Notes: generated by a model not told the origin, from the letters alone. DNA of 64,000 nucleotides from Oceanicaulis sp. HLUCCA04 (GCA_001314625.1 LJSH01000001.1:496001-560000); one strand, 5' to 3'; shown: positions 34,483 to 45,034, numbered from the stretch's first letter. Numbers and translations: made by a program.

Positions 34483-34800
34483 ATGGCCGCCAAATCTCGG
34501 CAAAATACACACCCGCTGGAAACAGGCACCCCCAACCCTCCCGGCGGCCCTGCACGGATGGACGGCCAACCAAAACCGCTATCGCCTGATGCCTCAACGG
34601 CTGTGGCTATTGCGTCTCCGGCGCTGGATCTCCAGCAACGGCTTGGCGAACAGCTGTCGGCGTTCCATGCCCATCCGGAAGTCACGGCCCCGGAGCCATC
34701 AGAGCACTGGTCTACACGGCGAACACTCGCCTTCGTCATCGTCAGTAATGGCGTGGCTTGGGCATCCATTGCCTGGATGGTTTCGTCGCTGCTGGCCTAG
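34483..34800 (+). CDS. Hypothetical 105-aa protein with C-terminal TM helix
   Basis: GGAGACGGAGCG-ATG start; C-terminus STRRTLAFVIVSNGVAWASIAWMVSSLLA. Confidence 0.55.
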   Translation: MAAKSRQNTHPLETGTPNPPGGPARMDGQPKPLSPDASTAVAIASPALDLQQRLGEQLSAFHAHPEVTAPEPSEHWSTRRTLAFVIVSNGVAWASIAWMVSSLLA

Positions 34801-34893
34801 AACAGCCAGCCACGCATCGGCGCAAACGCCTGCCTGCGCCAGCCGGCAATCACCGTGCCAGCCCATAGTCATCGAAACCGGGGATTGTCGCGG

Positions 34894-34968
34894 TGGCAGG
34901 CCCTAGGGGAATCGAACCCCTCTTTCCAGGTTGAAAACCTGGCGTCCTAACCGATAGACGAAGGGCCC
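34894..34968 (-). tRNA. tRNA-Glu (TTC)
   Basis: GGGCCCTTCGTCTATCGGTTAGGACGCCAGGTTTTCAACCTGGAAAGAGGGGTTCGATTCCCCTAGGGCCTGCCA. Confidence 0.94.
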
Positions 34969-35067
34969 GCATCGCATCAACGCGAGTGCGGTTCTATATC
35001 CAAGCCGAATCCCGCATGCAAGCCCCGCACGTAGCTTATTGTGCATCCAGATACATACCCGGCCGGT

Positions 35068-36843
35068 TCAACCGGCTGCGGCAAGGTCTTCCAGATGCAG
35101 CTCCGCCTTGCGGCCAAAACGGCCATCTTCCGACTTGATGCGCCCGGCGGCGTGCCACTTGCCATTCGGACCGGATGTCAGGGCGTCGCCGAGAGGCTTG
35201 CCCAAAGCGCGGAACGCTATCCCGGAAACCTGCGCGCCGGAATCCGCCTCGAACGTGAAGCGCAAATGCCCGACACCCACTTCCTTCACGAAGCGGATGC
35301 GCAAGTCTGACAGCGCAAAGCGCGGCTCTGGATTACCCATGCCGAACGGGGCCGCCTGTTTGAGCGCTTCGCCAAACTCGAAATTGACCGCCGAGGGATG
35401 CACGATGGCATCAAGCCGCAAGGTGCGTGCTTCGTCCGCAGCCGCCCATTCCGGTGCCAGACGTTCGATCAGAAAGGCGCGCAACGCATCAATCTTGTCC
35501 CCGGCTACCGTCAGACCGGCCGCCATGGCATGCCCGCCGCCTTTTTCCAGCAGCCCGGCCTCCCGCGCTGCAAGGATGGCATTGCCCAGATGCACGCCCG
35601 CGCAGGACCGCCCGGACCCCTTGCCGATACCGTCCTGCACACCAATCACAATGGTGGGCCGGTTGAACTGATCCTTGATGCGTCCGGCTGCAATCCCGAT
35701 GACGCCCGGATGCCAGCCCTGGCCAGCCAGAACGATGACGGGCGCTTCGGGGTCCGCCGCGCCGCTCTCCACTTGCGCTATTGCCGCTGAAAGGACCTCG
35801 CTCTCAATCGCCTTGCGTTCGGCGTTGAGCTGATCGAGCTCTGAGGCAATGGCGCGCACACGGGCGGGATCATCGCTGGAAAGGAGTTCCAGCCCCAGCC
35901 CGGCATAGCCCACCCGGCCCCCGGCATTGATGCGCGGCCCCAGAAGAAAGCCGGCATGATAGGTGCTGGCTGGCCCGGACAGGCCCGAGATCTCGGCGAG
36001 CGCGGCGAGGCCCGGCTTCTGCCAGCCACTCATCACTTTCAGTCCTTGCGTGACGATGGCGCGGTTGGGCCCGGTCAGCGGCACGACATCGCAAATTGTC
36101 CCCAGCGCCGCCAGATCGGTCATGGCGACCAGATCAGGCTCCGCCCCCTTGAACGCGCCCCTCGCCCTGCCCTCGCGGTTCAGGGCCGCCAGCAGGACCA
36201 GCGTGACACCGGCTGCTGCCATATGGCCGCAGCCGGAGATGTCGCCTGGCTGGTTGGGATTGACGAGCGCAAGCGCGGGGGGTGGCGCACCGTCCATCAG
36301 ATGATGGTCTATCACCACCACGGGCAGGCCGATGGATGCCGCGCTCTCCAGCGCAGCATGCGCCGCTGCGCCGCAATCAACAGTTACCACCAGGCCAGCG
36401 CCCCGGGACTGCAGGCTGGCAAAAGCTTCCGCCGACGGGCCGTATCCTTCCTCAATGCGGTCGGGCACATAGGTCAGCGGCTCCTGCCCCACCGCCCGCA
36501 ACCAGCGGACCAGCTGTGCGCCGGAGCTGGCCCCGTCGACATCATAATCAGCAAAGACCGCGATCCGCGTTTCTTGCTCCACCGCGTCCCATATCGCGCG
36601 AGCGGCGTCATCCATCCCCTGGAAGGTGGAGGGGTCAGGAAAGCTGTCACGCAGGCGCGGCGCCAGAAAGGCCGCTGCCTCGTCAGCGCCAATTCCACGC
36701 GATGCCATCAGGCGGGCCAGCGCATCATTGCAACCGGTCGTGCGGACGATCGCTGCGATCTGCTCATCGCTAGCGTCGCTCAGCGCCCATGCCCGCCCGG
36801 TAACCGAGGCTGTGACGCCGAAAAGCGGTTCGCGGACAGCCAT
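35068..36843 (-). CDS. recJ: Single-stranded-DNA-specific exonuclease
   Basis: VFADYDVDGASSGAQLVRWL, VIDHHL, GGHAMAAGLTV; start inferred at MAVREPLFG. Confidence 0.95.
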   Translation of the reverse strand: MAVREPLFGVTASVTGRAWALSDASDEQIAAIVRTTGCNDALARLMASRGIGADEAAAFLAPRLRDSFPDPSTFQGMDDAARAIWDAVEQETRIAVFADYDVDGASSGAQLVRWLRAVGQEPLTYVPDRIEEGYGPSAEAFASLQSRGAGLVVTVDCGAAAHAALESAASIGLPVVVIDHHLMDGAPPPALALVNPNQPGDISGCGHMAAAGVTLVLLAALNREGRARGAFKGAEPDLVAMTDLAALGTICDVVPLTGPNRAIVTQGLKVMSGWQKPGLAALAEISGLSGPASTYHAGFLLGPRINAGGRVGYAGLGLELLSSDDPARVRAIASELDQLNAERKAIESEVLSAAIAQVESGAADPEAPVIVLAGQGWHPGVIGIAAGRIKDQFNRPTIVIGVQDGIGKGSGRSCAGVHLGNAILAAREAGLLEKGGGHAMAAGLTVAGDKIDALRAFLIERLAPEWAAADEARTLRLDAIVHPSAVNFEFGEALKQAAPFGMGNPEPRFALSDLRIRFVKEVGVGHLRFTFEADSGAQVSGIAFRALGKPLGDALTSGPNGKWHAAGRIKSEDGRFGRKAELHLEDLAAAG

Positions 36844-36850
36844 GCCGGTG

Positions 36851-37810
36851 TCAGCCGCCCTCCACAAAGCGCTGGGTCGTGATGACGCGGCGCGAGCGGG
36901 GTGCGGAGGACAGGAGCAGGGTCTGCGTCGTCACGGTCCCTAGCGCGTGTGTCACGCCATCGAGCAGCTGGCCGCCCGTCACGCCACTGGCAACAAACAG
37001 GCAGTCGGCAGAGGCCAGTTCTGCGCCGGAATATTTGCGGTCGAGATCCTTGATCCCGGTCTTGGCCGCCCTCGCACGCTCGTCATCGTTGCGAAAGAAG
37101 AGCCGGCATTCAATCTGCCCGCCCAGGCAGCGCAGGGCCGCCGCAGAAAGCACGCCTTCCGGCGCGCCGCCCTGTCCGACATACATATCGATTGTGGTCT
37201 TGGGATCGGCAGCGGCAATGACGGCGGCCACGTCACCGTCCGGGATCAGCACAACACGCGCACCGGCGGCGCGGATACCGTCAATGATCGCCTGGTGGCG
37301 CTCACGCTGCAGCACGCATACCGTGACATCAGACACGGGCACGCCCTTCGCTTTCGCGACCGCGGCAACATTCTCGCCTACCGGCCGGTCAAGATTGATC
37401 ACACCATCAGGCAGGCCCGGGCCTACCGCGATCTTGTCCATATACGTGTCGGGCGCGTGCAATAGCCCGCCGCGCGGGGCGATAGCCAGCAGGGTCAGCG
37501 CCTCCGGCTTGCCACCGGCTGCCAGATCCGTGCCTTCCAGCGGATCGAGCGCAATATCAATCTCCGGCCCGTCGCCTGTTCCGACTTCCTCGCCAATATA
37601 CAGCATCGGCGCCTCGTCGCGCTCGCCTTCGCCGATAACGATGCGCCCGCGCATCGCCATAGTGTTGAAGGCCTTGCGCATGGCATCGACAGCGGCCTGA
37701 TCGGCAGCAATCTTGTCACCGCGCCCGGCAAGGCGGGCCGCTGCAATTGCGGCAAGCTCGGCGGCTTCAACCGCGCCCAGAGCGAGGTCGGCAAGGGAAG
37801 TCGAGGTCAT
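36851..37810 (-). CDS. glpX: Class II fructose-1,6-bisphosphatase
   Basis: 319 aa; GRIVIGEGERDEAPMLYIGEEVGTGDGPEIDIALDPLEGTDL. Confidence 0.95.
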   Translation of the reverse strand: MTSTSLADLALGAVEAAELAAIAAARLAGRGDKIAADQAAVDAMRKAFNTMAMRGRIVIGEGERDEAPMLYIGEEVGTGDGPEIDIALDPLEGTDLAAGGKPEALTLLAIAPRGGLLHAPDTYMDKIAVGPGLPDGVINLDRPVGENVAAVAKAKGVPVSDVTVCVLQRERHQAIIDGIRAAGARVVLIPDGDVAAVIAAADPKTTIDMYVGQGGAPEGVLSAAALRCLGGQIECRLFFRNDDERARAAKTGIKDLDRKYSGAELASADCLFVASGVTGGQLLDGVTHALGTVTTQTLLLSSAPRSRRVITTQRFVEGG

Positions 37811-37857
37811 TGGGCAAGCATTCCTTGTTGAAGAAGAGGGGCGGTCAGGCAGGCTGT

Positions 37858-38196
37858 TCAGTTGTCGCGCGCAGGTGCAGGAGGCGGTGTCGCCTGCTCT
37901 CGCGCCTGCTGGCCATAGGTGAGCGGGTCAATAGGCGGCAGCTCAAGCAGTTGCGCGCGGGACATGACAATATCTCGCGTGTCGGCGAGCTCGCTCGCGG
38001 CAGTCGCCATGCGCCAGCTTTCGTATTCCGGGCGCGCGATTTCCGGCACATATGCCGGCGCTTCGCGGTCAGGCGCGGCGGCAATTCGTTCATCTGTCCA
38101 GCTAGGCTCCGCCTCCGGGACAGAGACCAGGGCGCAGCCAGCCGGAATACCGCCCGCAAGAGCAAGAACTGGCAGCAGGGCGGGAATGAAGCGCAC
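37858..38196 (-). CDS. Hypothetical exported protein (GTG start)
   Basis: [58 protein letters not shown]... Confidence 0.6.
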   Translation of the reverse strand: MRFIPALLPVLALAGGIPAGCALVSVPEAEPSWTDERIAAAPDREAPAYVPEIARPEYESWRMATAASELADTRDIVMSRAQLLELPPIDPLTYGQQAREQATPPPAPARDN

Positions 38197-38288
38197 GATA
38201 ATACCCTCCGTTAGGGAGTGGACGGATGACACGCTTTCTATACGCTTCGCCTGATCAGTGTCACGCCTTACCGGGAGTGCTGCCTGCC

Positions 38289-40217
38289 ATGGCCGGGAAA
38301 AAAACCACCTCCAAACCCACCAGACCAGCCAAGTCCGCCTCATCGGCATCCAAAAAAGCGGCTGAAAAGCAGCCTGCGGACACACACGGAAAGCCCGATG
38401 CGGCACCCGGCCATGACCCGGCCTTCCCTTCCCTGCCCACAGCTGACCTCGAATCGCTGGAAACAATCTCGCGCAACGTCATGCAGTCGGCCCTGAAAAG
38501 CCAGAAGCTGATGGCCGACATGATGCGCCGCTCGCTGGAAGGCGATCCGTCGCTGTCACCGCAGGCCGATCCGCTGCACGCCTCGCCGGAGCTGGCCAAG
38601 ACGTGGGAAAATGTTCTCGCCGATCCCGAATTGCTGCTGCAGGCGCAGTCTGATCTCTATCGCGGCTATCTCGACCTCTGGGCGGGCGCGGCGAAGAAGA
38701 TGATGGGCGAAGAGGCACGGCCGGCCATCGAACCGGAAAAGGGAGACAAGCGCTGGCGCGCGCCGGAGTGGACCGAACATCCCATGTTCGATGCCATGCG
38801 CCAGTCCTACCTGCTCAACCAGCGCTTCCTGCTGAACCTCGTCAACAACGCCAAGGGCATTGATGATGAGACCCGGCGCAAGGTGAATTTCGTCACCCGC
38901 CAGATGATCGACGCGATGTCACCGACCAATTTCGCGCTGACCAACCCGGACGTGCTCAAGGCCACATTCGAGACCAAGGGCGAAAACCTGTCGCGCGGGC
39001 TGATGAACCTCGTCAACGATCTCGAACGCGGCAATGGCCGCCTCGCCCTCACCCAGACCGATATGGAAGGCTTCGAGGTCGGCAAGGATCTGGCCGCAAC
39101 ACCGGGCGATGTGATCTACCGCAACCGGGTCATGGAGCTGATCCAGTATGCGCCCGCCACCGAGACCGTGCGCCAGCGCCCGATCCTCATCGCCCCGCCC
39201 TGGATCAACAAGTTCTACATCATGGACATGCGCCCGCAGGGCTCTCTGATCCGCTGGCTGACCCAGCAGGGCTTCACCGTCTTCCTGATCTCATGGGTCA
39301 ATCCCGACCAGTCGATGAAGGATGCGACGTTCGAGGACTATATCCGCGAAGGCCTGTTCCAGGCGCTCGATTGCGTCGAGCAAGCCACCGGCGAGCGGCA
39401 GGTGGACACCATCGGCTATTGCATTGGCGGCACGATGCTGGGCAGCGCGCTGGCCCTGATGGCGGCTGAAAAGGACGACCGGATCGCCTCGGCCACCTTC
39501 TTTGCCGCGCAGCTGGATTTCGAACTGGCCGGCGAGCTTCTCGTCTTCATCGACGAGGAATGGTTCAAGGAAATCAGCCGGCTGATGGACACACAAGGCG
39601 GTGTGCTGGACGGGCGCACCATGGCCGACACCTTCAACATGCTGCGCGCGAATGACCTCGTCTGGTCCTTCGTCATCAATAATTATCTGCTCGGCAAGAC
39701 GCCGCAGGCATTTGACCTGCTCTACTGGAACGCCGACCAGACGCGCATGCCCAAGACGCTGCACCTCTACTATCTGCAGAAATTCTACAAGCAGAACGCG
39801 CTGGCCAAAGGCGAGCTGGAGCTGGGCGGCCACAAGCTCGACCTTAAAAAGGTGACAATCCCGGTCTTCATGCAGGCCAGCAAGGAAGACCATATCGCGC
39901 CGGCAGACTCCGTTTACCGCTCCGCGCGCCTGTTCGGCGGCAAGACGCAATACATGATGGCCGGCTCCGGCCATATCGCGGGCGTGGTCAACCATCCCGA
40001 CGCCAACAAATACCAGCACTGGATCAATGAGGCCCTGCCGGAATCCCGTGAAGACTGGCTGAAAGCTGCCAAGGAGAATCCCGGCTCCTGGTGGCCGCAC
40101 TGGAAGGCCTGGCTGGTGTCGATGAACGACACGCAAGTGGACGCGAGAAAGCCCGGCGGGGACAAGCTCAAGCCGATCTGCCCGGCTCCGGGCGAGTATG
40201 TGAAGGTGAGGAGTTAG
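38289..40217 (+). CDS. phaC: Class I poly(3-hydroxyalkanoate) synthase
   Basis: NKFYIMDMRPQGSLIRWLTQQGFTVFLISWVNP, GYCIGGTM lipase-like box, SGHIAGVVN; start ambiguous (38226 or 38289). Confidence 0.95.
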   Translation: MAGKKTTSKPTRPAKSASSASKKAAEKQPADTHGKPDAAPGHDPAFPSLPTADLESLETISRNVMQSALKSQKLMADMMRRSLEGDPSLSPQADPLHASPELAKTWENVLADPELLLQAQSDLYRGYLDLWAGAAKKMMGEEARPAIEPEKGDKRWRAPEWTEHPMFDAMRQSYLLNQRFLLNLVNNAKGIDDETRRKVNFVTRQMIDAMSPTNFALTNPDVLKATFETKGENLSRGLMNLVNDLERGNGRLALTQTDMEGFEVGKDLAATPGDVIYRNRVMELIQYAPATETVRQRPILIAPPWINKFYIMDMRPQGSLIRWLTQQGFTVFLISWVNPDQSMKDATFEDYIREGLFQALDCVEQATGERQVDTIGYCIGGTMLGSALALMAAEKDDRIASATFFAAQLDFELAGELLVFIDEEWFKEISRLMDTQGGVLDGRTMADTFNMLRANDLVWSFVINNYLLGKTPQAFDLLYWNADQTRMPKTLHLYYLQKFYKQNALAKGELELGGHKLDLKKVTIPVFMQASKEDHIAPADSVYRSARLFGGKTQYMMAGSGHIAGVVNHPDANKYQHWINEALPESREDWLKAAKENPGSWWPHWKAWLVSMNDTQVDARKPGGDKLKPICPAPGEYVKVRS

Positions 40218-40233
40218 GCGCTGGTCTCACCGC

Positions 40234-41934
40234 CTAGGGAAGCTGCACCTGCGACCCTTCGGTCACCAGCAAGGTCAGTTGCAGCCGGTCACCCTTGACG
40301 AGGTTATAGCCCGATACGCTGGCCAGCGGACGAACGCTGATCCCGCGCGCGGCCAGCGCCGCGTCAAAGCCCTCGCGTTCGGCCCCGTCAACAACGGCAA
40401 GCCCGCAGGCCGGATCGCCCGCCAGCACATCGGCAGCCGCATCCGCATTGTCGGCCAGCAGCGTGTTCGTTCCCAGATAGAAAGCGTTGGACGGTTCGCG
40501 ATAGCCGAGCGTGGTGATGGAGAGCGTCTCGCATCCTTCCAGCTGGTCGACGACGCGCCCTACCCGCTCTGACGGCCACATGGCGTCGATATTGGGGATG
40601 ACCACGCCAAACATCGCGCCATAGACGGCAATCGCGCCGACACCGGCCACGCCGAGCGTGCGCAGCGAGGGCGCATAGGCCAGCACGCCCACTGTTATCA
40701 GGCCGACCACACCGGCAATGGCCGCGATCCATGCGTCCAGCCCGATCTCGCCGTTAAATTCGATATGCGCGGCTATCGGCAGGGCGATCAGCACCCCGGA
40801 CACCACAATGGCGGCTCCCGCCACAATCCAGTGAAACACGCGCTGTTTCAGGCCGGTCAGAAGCCCCGGCACGTCCTTTAGCGCCAGCCCCATCAGGAGC
40901 GCTATCGCCGGAAAGGTCGGCACCACATAGTGCGGCAGTTTGGTGCTGATCAGTTCAAATACGATCCAGGTCGGCACGATCCATGACACCAGAAACAGGA
41001 TCGTGCCGTCTGAACGGTTCTTCCACGCCGCCAGCACCGCCAGCGCGATCAGCACCGCGCCGGGCCACAGCGTCACCGGCGACAGCATCAGGTGGAAGCC
41101 CAGCGGCCCGGTATGGTTCTCGGCGGCCTCGGACACCTTGCGCAGCATCGACCAGCCAATCGCCTCGGCCAGAAAGGCCCCGTCCGTCACGATCGTCACC
41201 GCGACCAGCCAGGGCGCAGCAATGGCAATGACAACCAGAAGGCCAAGACCGGGACGGATACGGCGCAGGAGGTCAAAATCACGCGTCAGCGCGATGAACC
41301 CGGCCAGCGTCAGGCCCGTCACCATGGTGAAGATCGGACCTTTGATGAGAATACAAACTGCCGTGGCCGCCCAAAGCGCCAATGGCCAGCCTATAAAGGC
41401 GGGGCGCTTTTGCGTGACTTTCAGAGCCAGCATGGCCAGCGAAATTTGCGCCAGCATGCCAAATCCGAGGAGGAGCGCGTCTGTCTTCGCGGTGCGCGCC
41501 TCGACCTGCAATGTCAGGCAGACCGCCAGAATAATGCCTGCCGCAAGGCCGACACCGGGTGAAAACAGACGGCTGCCCAGCCAGCCGGTCATGATGATCG
41601 CCGCCAGAATACCAAACAGGCTCGGCAGGCGGTGCGCCCAGACCGGCGCGTCCGCACCGCCAAAAGGCGCGGTGGTCAGGACCTGCGCCCAATAGGTGCC
41701 GACGGGCTGCTTGTGGCGCGCGGCATCCTGAAACCGGATATCGATGAAATCGCCGCTTTCCATCATCTGGCGGCTGGCCTGCATATAGCGCGACTCGTCA
41801 CGGTCCATCGCCGGAATGGAGAAGAAGCCGGGCAGCATCGCCGCCAGCGCTATCAGCACCAGAAGAAGATAGGCGTAGCGATTGAGCCCGCCACGCGCAC
41901 CTTGTGTCTGGAGCGTGTCGAGCCAGTGATTCAT
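40234..41934 (-). CDS. ArnT-like glycosyltransferase family 39 membrane protein
   Basis: 566 aa; PAMDRDESRYMQASRQMMESGDFIDIRFQDAARHKQPVGTYWAQ. Confidence 0.88.
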   Translation of the reverse strand: MNHWLDTLQTQGARGGLNRYAYLLLVLIALAAMLPGFFSIPAMDRDESRYMQASRQMMESGDFIDIRFQDAARHKQPVGTYWAQVLTTAPFGGADAPVWAHRLPSLFGILAAIIMTGWLGSRLFSPGVGLAAGIILAVCLTLQVEARTAKTDALLLGFGMLAQISLAMLALKVTQKRPAFIGWPLALWAATAVCILIKGPIFTMVTGLTLAGFIALTRDFDLLRRIRPGLGLLVVIAIAAPWLVAVTIVTDGAFLAEAIGWSMLRKVSEAAENHTGPLGFHLMLSPVTLWPGAVLIALAVLAAWKNRSDGTILFLVSWIVPTWIVFELISTKLPHYVVPTFPAIALLMGLALKDVPGLLTGLKQRVFHWIVAGAAIVVSGVLIALPIAAHIEFNGEIGLDAWIAAIAGVVGLITVGVLAYAPSLRTLGVAGVGAIAVYGAMFGVVIPNIDAMWPSERVGRVVDQLEGCETLSITTLGYREPSNAFYLGTNTLLADNADAAADVLAGDPACGLAVVDGAEREGFDAALAARGISVRPLASVSGYNLVKGDRLQLTLLVTEGSQVQLP

Positions 41935-41935
41935 G

Positions 41936-42703
41936 TTACGACTGGCCGTTGACGCCGCGGCCCAGAAGTAGCTGCGGTGCGGGAACGTGCGTGCGGCGCA
42001 TCAGCCAGACCACGCCCATCAGGTCGAAAAGGCCCGCAGCCGCCCGGCCGATATTGGTATATTTCGACTGCCCGCCCACGCGCGCCCGGTTCACCACCGG
42101 CACATTGACATATTTGAAGCCCAGATGGCCGGTGAATGCCGGAACGTAGCGGTGAAGGGCATCGAAATACGGCATGGCAAGGAAAAGATCGCGTACGATC
42201 AGTTTCAGCCCGCAGCCCGTATCCGGGCAGGAATCGTTCAGCAGGTTGCTTCGCAAAAAGTTCGCGAAACGTGACGCGTACTTGCGGCTATTGCCATCGG
42301 TCCGGTTCGACCGGCAGCCAGCGATCAGAGCGCATTCGCCCACCATATCGAGATCAACCAGCGGCAACATGTCCAGAAAGGCGCGCGGATCATCCTGACC
42401 ATCGCCATCCATCGTCGCTATCCATAGCGAGCGCGCGGCGATCATGCCCGTGCGCAGGCCCGCGCTTTTGCCGCAGCGGACAGGGTGGCTGATCACGCTA
42501 ATGCGGCTGTCCTCGGCAACCAGGCCGGCCAGTGCCTGCGCCGTACCGTCCGTGCTGCCATCATCAACGATGATGAAGGCGAGATCCTCCATGACGGGGG
42601 TGAGAACATCGCGCGCTTCGCGTACCACGCCCTCTATGCTCTCCGCCTCGTTGTGAGCGGCAATGAGAACGGTCAGGCGGGGGCGGTCAGCAGAAACAGT
42701 CAT
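41936..42703 (-). CDS. Glycosyltransferase family 2 (dolichol-phosphate-mannose synthase-like)
   Basis: 255 aa; LTVLIAAHNEAESIEGVVREA, FIIVDDGSTDGT, MDGDGQDDPR. Confidence 0.9.
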   Translation of the reverse strand: MTVSADRPRLTVLIAAHNEAESIEGVVREARDVLTPVMEDLAFIIVDDGSTDGTAQALAGLVAEDSRISVISHPVRCGKSAGLRTGMIAARSLWIATMDGDGQDDPRAFLDMLPLVDLDMVGECALIAGCRSNRTDGNSRKYASRFANFLRSNLLNDSCPDTGCGLKLIVRDLFLAMPYFDALHRYVPAFTGHLGFKYVNVPVVNRARVGGQSKYTNIGRAAAGLFDLMGVVWLMRRTHVPAPQLLLGRGVNGQS

Positions 42704-42834
42704 TAGCGCAGTAACTCTCGATCAGATCGCGGAAAACAAAAATTCCGCTTCGGAGAGGCTGCATAGCATGACAGTTCTGGTGTGGGGAGCCGCAATGTGC
42801 GCCAGATAAGTGCACGCCAAGTGCCGCGAAATAA

Positions 42835-43473
42835 CTAGGCACGCCTCACCGAAATCACAAATACGGCGTGGGCGTTTGCCGGGCGCCACCGGAACACGGT
42901 GTCGAATCCCGCTCGCTCCAGCTCCTTCAGCAAACGCGCTTCGCGAAAAACCCGCACCATCGGAAGAAAGCCAAGCCAGCGGCCAAGCGGCGCTATAAGG
43001 GCAAACCAGGCCAGACGGTCCCCCAGGCACGCCTTACTGGAAATCAGAAAGCCGCCGGGCTTGAGAATACGGCGCACTGTTGCCAGAGCATGGGCGCGAT
43101 CGGCCACCAGGTGCAGTAAACTCAGACACAGGACGGCATCGAAACTTTCGCCATCGCCGTCATACGAATCAATGTCCGCCAGCTCAAAGCGCAGATTCTG
43201 GCCCTCATAACCGGCCTTGCTCACCCGCTGGCGCGCCAGATCCAGCATGGACTGGGATATGTCGGTGGCGATCAGCTCTGCGACATATGGCGCATGGTGC
43301 AGAGCTGTCATGCCGGTGCCACAGCCGAACTCGATGACGCGGTGGTCACCCGACAGATATTCGCGGGTCTTGGCCAGCTTGAACTGGTAGGCGGCTTCGT
43401 CCTCAATGGGTGAGTTGAAGTATTTTCCGGCAATACGGTCCCAGTAGCGCGACTTGGCAGACATGCGGCCCAT
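42835..43473 (-). CDS. Class I SAM-dependent methyltransferase
   Basis: 212 aa; VIEFGCGTGMTALHHAPYVAELIATDISQSMLDLAR. Confidence 0.9.
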   Translation of the reverse strand: MGRMSAKSRYWDRIAGKYFNSPIEDEAAYQFKLAKTREYLSGDHRVIEFGCGTGMTALHHAPYVAELIATDISQSMLDLARQRVSKAGYEGQNLRFELADIDSYDGDGESFDAVLCLSLLHLVADRAHALATVRRILKPGGFLISSKACLGDRLAWFALIAPLGRWLGFLPMVRVFREARLLKELERAGFDTVFRWRPANAHAVFVISVRRA

Positions 43474-43560
43474 CCTGTGTGATTAAGAACCCATGTCGAT
43501 TAGCCATCCGGCAACGCGATAGCGATTGCCCAATATCGCATTGCATATATACATATTTGC

Positions 43561-44448
43561 ATGAATTGGCAGGCAATCACGTTCGACTGGAACCACGCAC
43601 GGGCTTTCCTGGTCACGGTTCACACCGGCTCGCTGTCGGCGGCCGCTCGCGCGCTCGGTTCAACACAACCAACGCTCTCCCGGCAGGTGAGCGCTTTCGA
43701 GGCCGAGATCGGCGTCACCCTTTTCGAACGTACGCAGCGCTCGATGAGGCCCACGGCCGCAGGGCGAGCGATTGCGGTCCATGTGCGCCGCATGGCCGAC
43801 AACGCGCTTGAACTTGCCCTCTCGGCGGCGGGCCAGTCAGCCAGCCTGAGCGGTACGGTCACCATCGCCGCCGCCGACCTGACTGCCGCCTATCACCTGC
43901 CCGCAGCCCTCATCCGCCTGCGTGAGATTGCCCCGCAGATCCGGGTTGGACTGGCCGTCAGCGACACGATATCCGACCTCAAGGCACGCGATGCCGACAT
44001 CGCCATTCGTCATGTCCGCCCGACCCAACCGGACCTGATTGCGCGGCTGCTGGGCGAGGTGACAGCCGGCATCTACGCGTCACCGGCATATCTCTCCCGG
44101 CAAGGCCCGGTGCGGACCCGTGGCGACTTGCGGAAAATGACGTGGATAGGCTTCAGCGAGCCGGAGCGGGTCACTCACCATCTTGCCAACTACGATCTGG
44201 AGCTTCCGGCCAGCGCCATCGGCTACTGGACGGCGGACGGCAATGCGATTCTGGAAATGGTACGCGCCGGGCTGGGGCTGAGCGTACTTCCGGCGGATAT
44301 TGCCGCAACGGGCAACGCGCTGGTCCCGGTTCTGCCAGACCTGTTTCGCATCCAGGTGCCGGTATGGCTGGTAACGCACCGCGAGTTGCTGACCAATCCA
44401 CGCATACGGCTGGTGTTCGACGTTCTGGCAGAGCAGCTGGCGCCCTAG
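43561..44448 (+). CDS. LysR-family transcriptional regulator
   Basis: 295 aa; FDWNHARAFLVTVHTGSLSAAARALGSTQPTLSRQVSAFEAEIGVTLFER. Confidence 0.93.
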   Translation: MNWQAITFDWNHARAFLVTVHTGSLSAAARALGSTQPTLSRQVSAFEAEIGVTLFERTQRSMRPTAAGRAIAVHVRRMADNALELALSAAGQSASLSGTVTIAAADLTAAYHLPAALIRLREIAPQIRVGLAVSDTISDLKARDADIAIRHVRPTQPDLIARLLGEVTAGIYASPAYLSRQGPVRTRGDLRKMTWIGFSEPERVTHHLANYDLELPASAIGYWTADGNAILEMVRAGLGLSVLPADIAATGNALVPVLPDLFRIQVPVWLVTHRELLTNPRIRLVFDVLAEQLAP

Positions 44449-44455
44449 GCCCCAA

Positions 44456-44494
44456 ACGAAAGCGGGCGGCACCCGCTGGCACCGCCCGTTTCGT
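44456..44494. terminator. Bidirectional terminator between LysR gene and rpsI
   Basis: ACGAAAGCGGGCGG...CCGCCCGTTTCGT imperfect stem between convergent genes. Confidence 0.75.
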
Positions 44495-44533
44495 ATGATC
44501 GGCAGGGGCCCGCGGATACGCGGGAGCCAAACC

Positions 44534-45034
44534 CTAGCGCTTCGAGAACTGGAAGCTGCGGCGGGCTTTCTTCTTGCCGTACTTCTTGCGCTCGACGACG
44601 CGGCTGTCGCGGGTGAGGAAACCACCCGCTTTCAGCACGCCGCGCAGCGCCGGCTCGTAATAGGTCAAAGCCTTGGAGATGCCGTGACGCACGGCGCCGG
44701 CCTGACCGGACAATCCGCCGCCCGTAACCGTGGCGAAGACGTCATACTGGTCGAGGCGCTCGGCCGTTTCGAACGGCTGGGCCAGCATCATGCGCAGGAC
44801 CGGACGGGCGAAATAGACTTCCTGTTCGCGGCCATTAACGACGATCTTGCCGGCGCCGGGCTTGATCCAGACACGGGCAATGGCGTTCTTGCGCTTGCCG
44901 GTGGCATAGGCGCGGCCATGCTCGTCGATCTTCGGTTCGGCAAGAACCGTGTCTTCGGTGGCGGCGACAACCGGAGCATCAGCCTGTTTCAGGGCCGATT
45001 TCAGATCTTCAAGAGAGCGTGCTTGTTCGGCCAT
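44534..45034 (-). CDS. rpsI: 30S ribosomal protein S9
   Basis: [28 protein letters not shown]...[24 protein letters not shown]. Confidence 0.97.
   Translation of the reverse strand: MAEQARSLEDLKSALKQADAPVVAATEDTVLAEPKIDEHGRAYATGKRKNAIARVWIKPGAGKIVVNGREQEVYFARPVLRMMLAQPFETAERLDQYDVFATVTGGGLSGQAGAVRHGISKALTYYEPALRGVLKAGGFLTRDSRVVERKKYGKKKARRSFQFSKR

Noticed and set aside
34173-34769. 198-aa minus-strand ORF
   Set aside because: No family features; overlaps an AT-rich intergenic/promoter region and the better supported 34483 plus-strand ORF.
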